A stretch of DNA of 11,672 nucleotides from CAVPRW01 sp046727435 [NCBI: bacterium] (GCA_046727435.1 JBKPCR010000481.1:1-11672); one strand, 5' to 3'; shown: positions 1 to 6,893, numbered from the stretch's first letter. A program made the numbers and translations. The notes: generated from the sequence alone by a model not told the origin.

Positions 1-564
1 GTTCCAGGTCACCACGGCCTTCTGATTCTTGTTGGCGATGAAGGCCGGGGCGATATCGGAGTCGGATGTGTTGACCACCTTCAACTCCGACTCCTTGACG
101 CCATGCATCTCGAGGGCGCGGGCCAGGAGATAATGGCTCACTGATAGTTCCACCAGATAGACCTCAGCGCCCTTGAGTCCCTTCACATCAGGGATGCCGC
201 GGACAAGAAGCGCATCGTTGCCGTTGGAGTAATCCCCCACAATGACCACCGTGGTATCGATCCCTGACTTGGCCGGCATGGCCAGAGCCTCCATATTGGT
301 CATGACCGCGGCATCGACCTTGCCAGCCACAAACGCCTCAACACTGGGGATGTAGTCCATCTCCACCACGTCGATGGCGATCTTGTAGCGATCGGCCCAT
401 TTCTTGAGGATGCCATGATCCTTGGCGTAGTACCATGGCATCCAGCCTGCGTAGATGCTGACCGCAAGCGTAAATCTGTCTTTGGCGAGCGCCAGAGACG
501 GGAGCGCCGTGACCGTGAGCACAGTGACCACCAGGGCGGCAACCAGCGAACGGACCTTCGGCAT
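1..564 (-). CDS. ABC transporter periplasmic substrate-binding protein, urea-carboxylase-region type (C-terminus outside window)
   Basis: The 188 visible residues begin with a Sec signal peptide: MPKVR, a hydrophobic stretch to about residue 25, and a likely cut after SLALA. The mature part starts KDRFTLAVSIYAGWMPWYYA and continues with DYIPSVEAFVAGKVDA, AVMTNMEALAMPA and VGDYSNGNDALL. These blocks match the NMT1/SsuA-like (type 2) binding-protein fold. More precisely they resemble, from memory, the family named for its position near urea carboxylase genes (TIGR03427), whose members carry almost the same GWMPW and GDYSNGND motifs. The protein should bind a small, probably nitrogen-containing solute in the periplasm and deliver it to a permease and ATPase, which would lie beyond position 1. 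The start is fixed by AAGGAGGG just upstream of the ATG. It is last in the six-gene set, 71 bases after the PspA-like gene. The ligand is unknown and the urea link is only by family name. Confidence 0.85.
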   Translation of the reverse strand, partial: MPKVRSLVAALVVTVLTVTALPSLALAKDRFTLAVSIYAGWMPWYYAKDHGILKKWADRYKIAIDVVEMDYIPSVEAFVAGKVDAAVMTNMEALAMPAKSGIDTTVVIVGDYSNGNDALLVRGIPDVKGLKGAEVYLVELSVSHYLLARALEMHGVKESELKVVNTSDSDIAPAFIANKNQKAVVTWN

Positions 565-635
565 GGCCTTCCCTCCTTGCGAGTGTCGTGTGGGGTATGG
601 CATCAAGAATGCCCGTAAGGAAAAGGTGTCGAAGC

Positions 636-1454
636 TCAGATCTTCGGCACATCCTCAGCTTGCCTGGGAGCTGTGCCGGTCTTCGCCTCGCGCTCGGCCT
701 TACGAGCCGCGAGCATGGCATCGAAGTCGTCGTCGACCGATGAGGACCGCCCCGCCGCGGCGTACTCGGCGTCCTGGGATCGCACATCAGTACCAGCCAG
801 GCGTTCGCTCACGCGTGCCTTGGCGGCGAGTTCGCGATTCGCCTGCATCACGGCGTCGAGCGGGCCACGGTCGATGCTTGCCTGCATACCCTGCAACCGC
901 CGGTTGAGATCGATGATCTTCTGATTCGACACAAAATCCGCCATCGCCTGGGCCTTTTGGCCCGGCAAATTTTGGATCTCGGCTTGCAGAGTGGTGAGTT
1001 GGCGCTCAAATCCGTGCATGCGGTCCTCCTGCACCTTCACATCGTCGGTGAGTTCTCCCTGACGCACCTCGATCTGTTTGATGCGTCCCTGGAAACGTTC
1101 GAAGGCGGTCTTATGTTTCTGCAGCTCCTCGGCGTCACCCGCTTGCTGGGCGCGCTCGTACATCGTCAGGGCCCCATCCCGCTTGACACCCAGGTCCTTC
1201 AGTTCCTTGGCTAGGGCTTCGCTCTCGAGGCGTTTCTCTTCGAGGACAGTCTCCAGCTGCCCGAAGGCATCGAAGAGGTCTTCGTAGCGGCGAATCATCT
1301 GGTCGCGATGTAGATCAAAGGCATCCGCGATGCCCTCAGTCGAACCAGTGAACATCCGATCGGCAGCTCGGACCAAGCCAAGCTGTTTGCGCAGTCCGTA
1401 GAAAGTGATGAGGCGCCAGAACGCTTGGAATAACCCCCTCTGCTCATCTGCCAT
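636..1454 (-). CDS. PspA/IM30-like coiled-coil protein
   Basis: This is a 272-residue protein with no signal peptide or membrane helix. Residues 8-35 (LFQAFWRLITFYG and on) could form an amphipathic membrane-touching helix. Residues about 45-215 are almost all charged coiled coil, with an EEKRLESEALAKELKDL stretch and further heptads. The tail (230-272) is acidic and low-complexity. Length, N-terminal helix and central hairpin-like coils fit the PspA/IM30 (ESCRT-III-like) family, which binds stressed inner membrane and helps keep it intact. I did not find a single diagnostic motif, so a generic coiled-coil protein is the alternative. The ATG at 1454 is chosen because AAAGGGGGA precedes it; a longer open frame reaching 1574 is only the translated intergenic repeat. 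It follows the membrane coiled-coil gene by 125 bases, a gap filled by that repeat. Confidence 0.65.
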   Translation of the reverse strand: MADEQRGLFQAFWRLITFYGLRKQLGLVRAADRMFTGSTEGIADAFDLHRDQMIRRYEDLFDAFGQLETVLEEKRLESEALAKELKDLGVKRDGALTMYERAQQAGDAEELQKHKTAFERFQGRIKQIEVRQGELTDDVKVQEDRMHGFERQLTTLQAEIQNLPGQKAQAMADFVSNQKIIDLNRRLQGMQASIDRGPLDAVMQANRELAAKARVSERLAGTDVRSQDAEYAAAGRSSSVDDDFDAMLAARKAEREAKTGTAPRQAEDVPKI

Positions 1455-1514
1455 CGCGATTCCCCCTTTCCGCCTAGTATTACACGCCATACATACTTCA
1501 CCGGCTACGCGCCC

Positions 1515-1562
1515 CCCCTCACAGCCCTTCCCCTCGAGGGGGAGGGTTCGGGTGGGGGTGAA
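1515..1562 (-). repeat. C/G-rich intergenic palindromic repeat, copy A
   Basis: CCCTTCCCCTC (1525-1535) is directly followed by its complement GAGGGGGAGGG (1536-1546), an 11-bp stem with one G-T pair. It is flanked by a one-sided arm, GGGTGGGGGTGA, to 1562. Read on the minus strand the arm comes first (CACCCCCACCCGAACCC), the same layout as the other copies in this window. It fills most of the gap between the coiled-coil membrane gene and the PspA-like gene and may form a hairpin in the operon transcript. Confidence 0.7.
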
Positions 1563-1579
1563 ACGCCGACGCACGGTAC

Positions 1580-2512
1580 TTAGACATCGAGATACTCCTC
1601 GTCGGCCCGCGTGTTTTCGCCGCCGAAGCCCCGCAGCCGCTGCTCCACGCGCCGTGCGGCTTCAACGGCTCTTTCTAGATGTGACGCGGCGTCGCTTGCG
1701 AAAGCCCCCTCGCTTGCCCCCCGCCCAACCAGGTCAACGACCTCGAGATGTGCCGTCTCAAGCGCCGTTTCCAGTTCATTGAGCTGGGCGATGAGGGCAC
1801 GCAGCTCCTCCTCACCCTGGCGATATCTGTCGAGGCGCTTCGTATGGGCCTCGATGTTACGCTCGAGGCTCTCGGCTGTGCCCTCTTGTTGGCGCTGGAT
1901 GATCCACTCCTTACGCTCCTGCTCCAGGGTGTCCACATCGACCCGTTGCAAGGCCTGGAAGAGGTTGAGGGCTCTCCTGAGGATCGTGACGCCGTGGCGG
2001 TAGGTCTCCTCCGCCAGGACGCGAAACCGCTCAGCACTGGCGTTCCGCTGACCAGTGCGCTGCTCAACGAGAAACTGGTGCAACTTGTGATAGGCGACGT
2101 TGAGCTCCTGGGCCTCCTTCGCCCCGGCGGTAAAACCAGCCTGTCGGCAGGCGAGGGCGAGATCATCAACCTCACGGCGTTCATATTCGTCCCGCAAGGT
2201 ACGAAGCTCATGGATGTGTTGCTCGACCAGCTTGTCGCCACGACCAATATAATTGATCACCCAGGCCGCAGCGCTGATGAAGCCAAAGCCCAACGTGGCC
2301 ATGAGCGAGGCTGGACTCAAGTCAATTGCTACGCTCCACAGCGCCGCCACCGTGGCCAGCGCAGCGGGTAAGATCGTAGCCGGATGTTGCAGCGTGTCCT
2401 GCAAGATGGCACGCTGCACGGCCCTCGGGGTAAAGTCCTCGGCTGTCGGCTTGCGATCGAGACTCGGCTGCCTCGTGGGTTGTCCGCGGTCCGTCAGGCG
2501 TTCCCACCACAC
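1580..2512 (-). CDS. Membrane-anchored coiled-coil protein of unknown family
   Basis: I do not recognise this 310-residue protein. A short polar N-terminus (1-45) precedes two close hydrophobic segments, about 47-64 (ILPAALATVAALWSVAIDL) and 68-88 (SLMATLGFGFISAAAWVINYI). They probably form a membrane hairpin with both ends in the cytoplasm. Residues 92-260 are charged and helical, with strong coiled coil at 195-258 (LEQERKEWIIQRQQE, RQGEEELRALIAQLNELETALE). The tail is acidic and ends EEYLDV. The start is GTG at 2512, preceded by AAGGGGA at 2518-2524, and the gene begins 15 bases after the stop of the binding-protein/OmpA gene, so the two are probably co-translated. The layout is reminiscent of XpaC-type proteins, but no shared motif was found. 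As a membrane partner of the PspA-like protein encoded next to it, it would make sense; that is inference from position. Confidence 0.8.
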   Translation of the reverse strand: MWWERLTDRGQPTRQPSLDRKPTAEDFTPRAVQRAILQDTLQHPATILPAALATVAALWSVAIDLSPASLMATLGFGFISAAAWVINYIGRGDKLVEQHIHELRTLRDEYERREVDDLALACRQAGFTAGAKEAQELNVAYHKLHQFLVEQRTGQRNASAERFRVLAEETYRHGVTILRRALNLFQALQRVDVDTLEQERKEWIIQRQQEGTAESLERNIEAHTKRLDRYRQGEEELRALIAQLNELETALETAHLEVVDLVGRGASEGAFASDAASHLERAVEAARRVEQRLRGFGGENTRADEEYLDV

Positions 2513-2527
2513 GTGGGTCCCCTTTTG

Positions 2528-4090
2528 CTACAGAACATTTTCCTCAAGCAGGACAAACTCTACTCTGGGAAGCCGATACCGGAAGGCGCGCTCAGATTCC
2601 CCCGGCTTCCGCGGTGGGAGTTGAGACGCCCCCTTGCCCTCAGCATGGAGTCGATCTGCATCGATGGCGTGCACGGCGATGAGATACTGCGCCACCACTT
2701 CAGCCCGCGCCAGGGAGAGTTTCCTATTTTCCTCCTCATCGCCGGCGCCTGTGTGACCCCGCACCGCGACCCGGTATCCCGGGTAGTTATTGATAAGCAG
2801 GGTGGCGATCCTGTCGACCTGCTCCTTGCTGGTAGCGTCGAGGACCTCCCCGCCAGTCTGAAAAGTAATCGGTTCGACACGCAGTGTACCCACCTCCCGC
2901 AGACTCTTCCACGCGTCATCACTCAGGGGTTTGAAGTCGACAGGACTACCTCCCTGCCGCCCCACCATCGCCGGGGCGCTCTTGAGAAGCTTTTCCAGGA
3001 GACTGGAGTTGATGATCACGTAGGGATTCCCGTCGAGTGGATCGCGCGACAGCTTGCCCATACGCCTGAGGATGTCGGTGCAGGCAATGATGGTTTTCAC
3101 GATGCCGTCGGTCGCCGTCGTATCCGCGCTAGTGCCGAGACCAAACTGTTGCCCAGCATTTTCGAACAAGTCATACCAATCGATCTTATGTAAAATATTC
3201 TCCACGGACTCCCGCGGTAGCTGTGTCGACTGGGCCATGTCGGTCAGCAGCCGTGTGCGGTCGTTGGCATAGCTGCGCATCACCGTGAAGTAGACGTCGA
3301 AAAAATCGATGATCCCCTTCTCGTGGCGCTGCACGAAGTCGCGATGAAACACAAAAACGTCTTTGATGTACCCCGAGAACTTGTCAGAACCCCAGAGGTA
3401 CTTTAACTCGGGGACTTCTTGAAGCGCACGCGACAGCTCAGGCTCCCACAGGACAAACATGTCTCCCTCATGCCGCCTGGCCCGCTCCAGGGCATCGCGC
3501 GCGCCGTCGACTTCAATCCGCCAAGTGTTGGTCGACGCTAGGTGGAAGAGATCGAAGCCCACGATCGTCAAGTCGAGCAGAAACGAGCTCGGGCTGTCGG
3601 CCGTGTACACGATCTTGAGCCCAGAGTTATTGAGATCGCGGATGTTCCCGGTGGGGAACTTGTCGGCAAACCCGACGATGCCGTCGGCGCCGTTCGACTC
3701 CGCAATAGCTGCCACGATGACCCCTGGGAACTTATGGGCGGCGCCGTGCTGCAAGTAGGAGCTCACGGGCAAGACAATGGCATCATACTCGCGGTTGGCA
3801 AACTTCTGCAGCCGGGAGGCGTAGGCTCCACCGTCATCCTGAAATGCGATGGCGATGCCGCGACGGGCAGCCTCCCTGCGGGTGTCAGGGGCTGTGATGA
3901 ACCAGTAGCCTAGGTAGCCGTCCCCGCCGATGCGGATGGTGGTCGACACCCGAGAATCGCTGGTTGCGGCCTGTTTGTAGGCCTCATACTTCTGCGTGGC
4001 ATAGGGCCAGAGGAACTTGGCGGCAAGGACGGTCAGTCCCCCGAGGAGGAGGATAAGCACGGCAGCGAACGTGGACCTCTTGTTCTCCAT
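2528..4090 (-). CDS. Membrane-anchored type 2 binding protein fused to an OmpA-like domain
   Basis: The 520 residues hold three parts. An uncleaved N-terminal anchor spans about 8-27 (FAAVLILLLGGLTVLAA) with no obvious cleavage site. A type 2 periplasmic binding domain of the NMT1/SsuA/PstS-like kind covers roughly 50-400, with GGDGYLGYWF, YDAIVLPVSSYL, NNSGLKIVYTADSPSSF and DMFVLWEPELSRAL. An OmpA-like C-terminal domain covers 402-516, with VRGHTGAG at 443-450 and LSLARA at 458-463. OmpA domains bind peptidoglycan through the Asp of GHTD and the Arg of LSxxRA; here the Asp is Gly448 while Arg462 is kept, and the usual NRRV motif is LPRV at 507-510. Wall binding may thus be lost or altered. 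The protein should sit in the inner membrane with both domains in the periplasm. The ATG at 4090 has only a weak site (GAGAAAGA). Ligand unknown. Confidence 0.85.
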   Translation of the reverse strand: MENKRSTFAAVLILLLGGLTVLAAKFLWPYATQKYEAYKQAATSDSRVSTTIRIGGDGYLGYWFITAPDTRREAARRGIAIAFQDDGGAYASRLQKFANREYDAIVLPVSSYLQHGAAHKFPGVIVAAIAESNGADGIVGFADKFPTGNIRDLNNSGLKIVYTADSPSSFLLDLTIVGFDLFHLASTNTWRIEVDGARDALERARRHEGDMFVLWEPELSRALQEVPELKYLWGSDKFSGYIKDVFVFHRDFVQRHEKGIIDFFDVYFTVMRSYANDRTRLLTDMAQSTQLPRESVENILHKIDWYDLFENAGQQFGLGTSADTTATDGIVKTIIACTDILRRMGKLSRDPLDGNPYVIINSSLLEKLLKSAPAMVGRQGGSPVDFKPLSDDAWKSLREVGTLRVEPITFQTGGEVLDATSKEQVDRIATLLINNYPGYRVAVRGHTGAGDEEENRKLSLARAEVVAQYLIAVHAIDADRLHAEGKGASQLPPRKPGESERAFRYRLPRVEFVLLEENVL

Positions 4091-4170
4091 GGTCTTTCTC
4101 GGTGCAAGAACTCTGTGTTCCCGCCTCCCTCACCCGTCCGCTCTATAGGCGCCAGTCAAGCACCAGACGA

Positions 4171-4281
4171 GGTCCCCTCTCCCACCCGGAGAGGGTTAGG
4201 GTAAGGGCAGTAAGGCATAATCGAGCAGCTTGGTTTCCCTCACCCCGCTCCTCTTCCAGTAGGAGAGGGGGGCAAAGGGGC
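4171..4281. repeat. Inverted pair of C/G-rich palindromic repeats, copies B and B2
   Basis: Copy B has an 8-bp stem CCCTCTCC (4175-4182) / GGAGAGGG (4188-4195), with its arm TTAGGGTAAGGGCAG to the right. Copy B2 has an arm CCCTCACCCC (4237-4246) followed by an imperfect hairpin CTCTTCC (4251-4257) / GGAGAG (4262-4267). The two arms face each other across about 30 bases, so B lies on the minus strand and B2 on the plus strand. This is the arrangement of paired REP sequences (BIME). The pair fills much of the 194-base gap between the vWA gene and the membrane-anchored fusion gene and could act as an mRNA stability or partial termination element. Confidence 0.65.
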
Positions 4282-4284
4282 GTC

Positions 4285-5001
4285 CTACCGTCCGGGAAAC
4301 GTTTGAGGATCGAACATGACGGTCTCCGCCAGTGTTTCCTCGAGACCGAGCTTGAGAGCCTCGATTGAGTCGGCAGGACGATACGACACTGAGAACTTCC
4401 GAAGCTCGTGGTCGGCGCTGAGACACAGTCCGATCGTGTAGATTGGAACGCGTCGCTCGCGGGCGTAGGCGACCGCCTGGGGGAGTGGACGGCCGGTCGC
4501 CTCTCCATCGGTGACCACGATCAGCCGAAACTCCCCGTAACCGAGCTGTTTGTCACGCTGTTGCACCAATCGATTCACTCCCTGCTCGATCGACTCTGTG
4601 AGGGGCGTTTTGCCGCCTGCTCTGATCTTCTTGACCTCGACGAGGAATGGCGCGCGGCTGTCAGGGCCCAGCGACACACGCTCGCTGTTGCCGTTCGTAT
4701 CAAAGACCCATAACCCCAGGTTGACGTCGCGCGGCACCAGGGGCAAGAACTGCTCGACAGCCCACTTGGCACCCTCGAGGCGAGAGCCGAAACGCTTGTC
4801 TCCCTTGCATTGCTTGGTGAGGGATTCGGACATGGACCCGGACCCATCGAAAATGAAGTAGAAGTTCCGGGCTAAGGAGGCCTCACTCGTGTGTGGCGTC
4901 TGGCGCGGTCCCTCTGTCTGGCTCTCGGCTCCCGCCACCAGCGCCATGACAAGGGTGGCTATGAGGAACAATAGCGTTCTGGAGTTCGTCTGTCTGCACA
5001 T
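4285..5001 (-). CDS. Secreted von Willebrand factor A domain protein
   Basis: This is a 238-residue protein with a signal peptide (MCRQTNSRT, then LLFLIATLVMALVAG, cut near residue 25), so the domain acts in the periplasm or outside. The vWA fold runs from about 46 to 225. Its metal-ion-dependent adhesion site is complete: DGSGS at 52-56, Thr132 in GGKTPLT, and Asp165 in VVTDGEA. Such domains bind protein partners through a divalent metal. Two cysteines remain in the mature part (65 and 193) and might form a disulfide. The stop TGA of the upstream gene overlaps an ATG at 5019, but the start at 5001 is preferred because the strong site AAGGAGG sits between the two. Downstream lies the inverted repeat pair. 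Context suggests it binds one of the binding-protein/OmpA fusions encoded on both sides; that is inference. Confidence 0.9.
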   Translation of the reverse strand: MCRQTNSRTLLFLIATLVMALVAGAESQTEGPRQTPHTSEASLARNFYFIFDGSGSMSESLTKQCKGDKRFGSRLEGAKWAVEQFLPLVPRDVNLGLWVFDTNGNSERVSLGPDSRAPFLVEVKKIRAGGKTPLTESIEQGVNRLVQQRDKQLGYGEFRLIVVTDGEATGRPLPQAVAYARERRVPIYTIGLCLSADHELRKFSVSYRPADSIEALKLGLEETLAETVMFDPQTFPGR

Positions 5002-5009
5002 CGCGCACG

Positions 5010-5016
5010 CCTCCTT
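5010..5016 (-). promoter_or_regulatory. Ribosome binding site deciding the vWA gene start
   Basis: AAGGAGG on the minus strand lies 8 bases before the ATG at 5001. It falls inside what would be codons 2-4 if translation began at the ATG overlapping the upstream stop (TGATG at 5017-5021), which has no comparable site of its own. This supports 5001 as the start, with the ribosome binding site right at the end of the upstream gene, favouring coupled translation. Confidence 0.75.
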
Positions 5017-5018
5017 CA

Positions 5019-6740
5019 TCAGTTGCCAAGAGGCTTGAATTCAGTGAGCTCCGCTTCAACCTGCTTGATGACGAAGCGCACGCGACGATTGGCTGCCCAT
5101 TCCTCCTTGGTGCGGGGCGGACTATATTTGGGCGCCTCCACACCGCGACCAATGGCGATGAACTGTGACTGATCGATGTTCATGCCGTGATCCTTCGCAT
5201 ACTGGATGAATGAGCCCCGCACCGCGTTGGCGCGCGCCAGCGACAGATTCTTCGCCACCTGTCGCATCTGGTCGAGCACCTCCGTGCGGTCGCCTTTTTG
5301 CTGGGCCTGCAAAATTCCCAGCGGATCGCTATGCCCCTCGACGACGACGAGCGCGCCACCGTAGGTTTGAGTGATCTGCAAGGCCTTCTCGTAGTCTTTG
5401 GCGTAGCGGTCTTCGGCAAAGACGCTCTGGTTCGGATCGAAGGCGATTTCGATGACGAACAGTGTTCCCTCCGTCTCCCAAGCTCCAGGTTCGACGGCGA
5501 GCTGCCTCTCGACGGCCTGCTGAGCACGTGCTGGGTCAAATTTGGGAGCCGCGATCTGCCGTGTGTTCTTCAGGCCAGCCGCCAACTGGTTATAGTCCCA
5601 GCCAGCAGACTGCAGGCTGACGCGACTGGTCATCAGCCCCATATCGATAAATGCTGGCTGAATCTCCTCTGTCAGAGTGGAGAGCGTGCGGGTCGTCCCT
5701 ACCCCGGTAAAGAAGGCAACGTTACCGGTATGATAGGAAAACTCGCAGTCGCCCAGCATGCTTTCGACATCTGCGGTCGCCTGGGGCGCGCCCAAGAGCA
5801 GATCGGCGGATTTGGCGAGGATCTGGCGATACTTTGCCTGCTGTGATGATTTGTTCGCCAGCAGCTCTGTCAACGCCTCCTGGCTGCGCAGCACGGCATG
5901 GACGAACTTCTGCACTTGCGCCCGGTTGGCGTCAAAGTAGTCTTTGCGTACAGCGTACACATCGGCGATGATACGCGAGGCAGTCTTCGTCGACAGAAGA
6001 ATGCGGGCGCCTTTGACCGAGCCCTCAGCGCCGGTTCCCACGGTACCCCCGGAGGTGAGCTTGAGCGCGTCTGGCGAGATCGCCATGATTGCATCGATCT
6101 TGTCATCGGCGGCGAAGGCACTTACGGGGTCGACAATGGCACCCTGCGTGTCATAGGTCGGCAGCGTAAGCTCCTTGAGCCAGCGCAAGGTCGTCTGCGA
6201 CGGGCGAATCCCGGCATTGCTCAGAATGTTGGCCATATAGTCCATATGGGGACCATAGAGCTGCAGCGCGATGGTTTTGCCCTTCAGATCATTTGGCGTG
6301 CGGACGGATGGCCGCACCGTCATGGTATCACCGCCAGTGCTCCAGGTGAGCTGGACGATGACGACGAGGTCGGTTCCCGCCGCCTTGAACACTTCCGTAG
6401 CGGCGTTGATCATCCCCATCGTGCCGCGCAGGTATGGAGTTTTACCATCGAGCACCGCCTGGACCTGCTTGGCGAAGTCATTCTCGAGACTCAGCGAGAT
6501 ATCCAGTCCTTCCGCACGGAAGAGGCCTTCCTGCACGCCATAGACCAGGCTCACGTCACCACCCCAGGTAATCACGTAGACGAGCTTCGTACCGGCTTCG
6601 ACCGGCTTGAGGCGTGGCGTGATCACCTTACTGAGCGGTTTAGCTTCGAGGTATTCGACCTTGCCAGGTGCTGCCTGCGCGCTGCACATGAAGAGCAGCG
6701 AGAAAAGTACCAGAACACACGCGGTGATGATTCTCTGCAT
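5019..6740 (-). CDS. Secreted type 2 binding protein fused to an OmpA-like peptidoglycan-binding domain
   Basis: This first gene of the operon encodes 573 residues. Residues 1-24 are a signal peptide (MQRIITACVLVLFSLLFM, cut after SAQAA). A type 2 binding domain follows at about 53-375: LVYVITWGGDVSLVYG, EGLFRAEGLDISLSLEND, LKGKTIALQLYGPHMDY, as in NMT1/SsuA/TauA proteins that bind small organic or sulfur/nitrogen solutes. An OmpA domain follows at about 425-565 with EGHSD (468-472), LSLARA (499-504) and NRRVRF (551-556). The Asp and Arg that hold diaminopimelate in known OmpA domains are thus present, but about 16 extra residues lie between them. The protein should bind a solute while attached to the cell wall. 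ATG 6740 is preferred over ATG 6776 because AAGGGGG ends 6 bases before it and the signal peptide then starts normally. The 3' end overlaps an ATG of the vWA gene frame by one base. Confidence 0.88.
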   Translation of the reverse strand: MQRIITACVLVLFSLLFMCSAQAAPGKVEYLEAKPLSKVITPRLKPVEAGTKLVYVITWGGDVSLVYGVQEGLFRAEGLDISLSLENDFAKQVQAVLDGKTPYLRGTMGMINAATEVFKAAGTDLVVIVQLTWSTGGDTMTVRPSVRTPNDLKGKTIALQLYGPHMDYMANILSNAGIRPSQTTLRWLKELTLPTYDTQGAIVDPVSAFAADDKIDAIMAISPDALKLTSGGTVGTGAEGSVKGARILLSTKTASRIIADVYAVRKDYFDANRAQVQKFVHAVLRSQEALTELLANKSSQQAKYRQILAKSADLLLGAPQATADVESMLGDCEFSYHTGNVAFFTGVGTTRTLSTLTEEIQPAFIDMGLMTSRVSLQSAGWDYNQLAAGLKNTRQIAAPKFDPARAQQAVERQLAVEPGAWETEGTLFVIEIAFDPNQSVFAEDRYAKDYEKALQITQTYGGALVVVEGHSDPLGILQAQQKGDRTEVLDQMRQVAKNLSLARANAVRGSFIQYAKDHGMNIDQSQFIAIGRGVEAPKYSPPRTKEEWAANRRVRFVIKQVEAELTEFKPLGN

Positions 6741-6788
6741 CCCGTTCCCCCTTTTCTCTACGCTCTTTACAATCATCGACTTGACAAT

Positions 6789-6794
6789 CTTATA
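6789..6794 (-). promoter_or_regulatory. Possible -10 element of the six-gene operon
   Basis: TATAAG on the minus strand matches five of six bases of the sigma-70 -10 consensus and lies in the most AT-rich part of the region, 48 bases before the ATG at 6740. No good -35 hexamer was found at 16-18 bases, so this is a weak prediction. Confidence 0.25.
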
Positions 6795-6878
6795 CGCAAA
6801 AATTGCTATGTGTTCCTACATTCTAGGATAAATGACTGCCAGAGGGATGTAGATCCATCGTCAAGATAACATAGACGA

Positions 6879-6893
6879 GCACCTGGTGCACCT
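6879..6893. promoter_or_regulatory. Possible operator: repeated GCACCT with nested palindrome
   Basis: GCACCT occurs twice with a 3-base spacer (GGT), and the left half also forms the palindrome GCACC-T-GGTGC (6879-6889). It lies about 140 bases upstream of the operon start codon. The arrangement could bind a dimeric regulator, but chance is a fair alternative. Confidence 0.2.

Noticed and set aside
1455-1574. N-terminal extension of the PspA-like gene to 1574
   Set aside because: The extension translates the palindromic intergenic repeat (PTRTLPLEGKG), has no ribosome binding site, and a good site precedes ATG 1454.
6741-6776. Earlier ATG at 6776 for the secreted binding-protein/OmpA gene
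   Set aside because: It would put 12 charged residues before the signal peptide, while a purine-rich site lies directly before ATG 6740.
6781-6809. Plus-strand promoter starting with a perfect TTGACA
   Set aside because: The -10 at 17 bases (TGCTAT) is poor and no plus-strand gene or RNA is recognisable downstream.
6827-6841. Sigma-54-like promoter (TGGCAG near a PspA-containing operon)
   Set aside because: The -24 half resembles the consensus but the -12 GC pair is missing (TTATC instead of TTGCA), so the match is not adequate.
5898-6869. Long open frame on the plus strand (323 codons)
   Set aside because: It lies opposite the binding-protein/OmpA gene, whose domains are clear; the product has no recognisable motif and no ribosome binding site.
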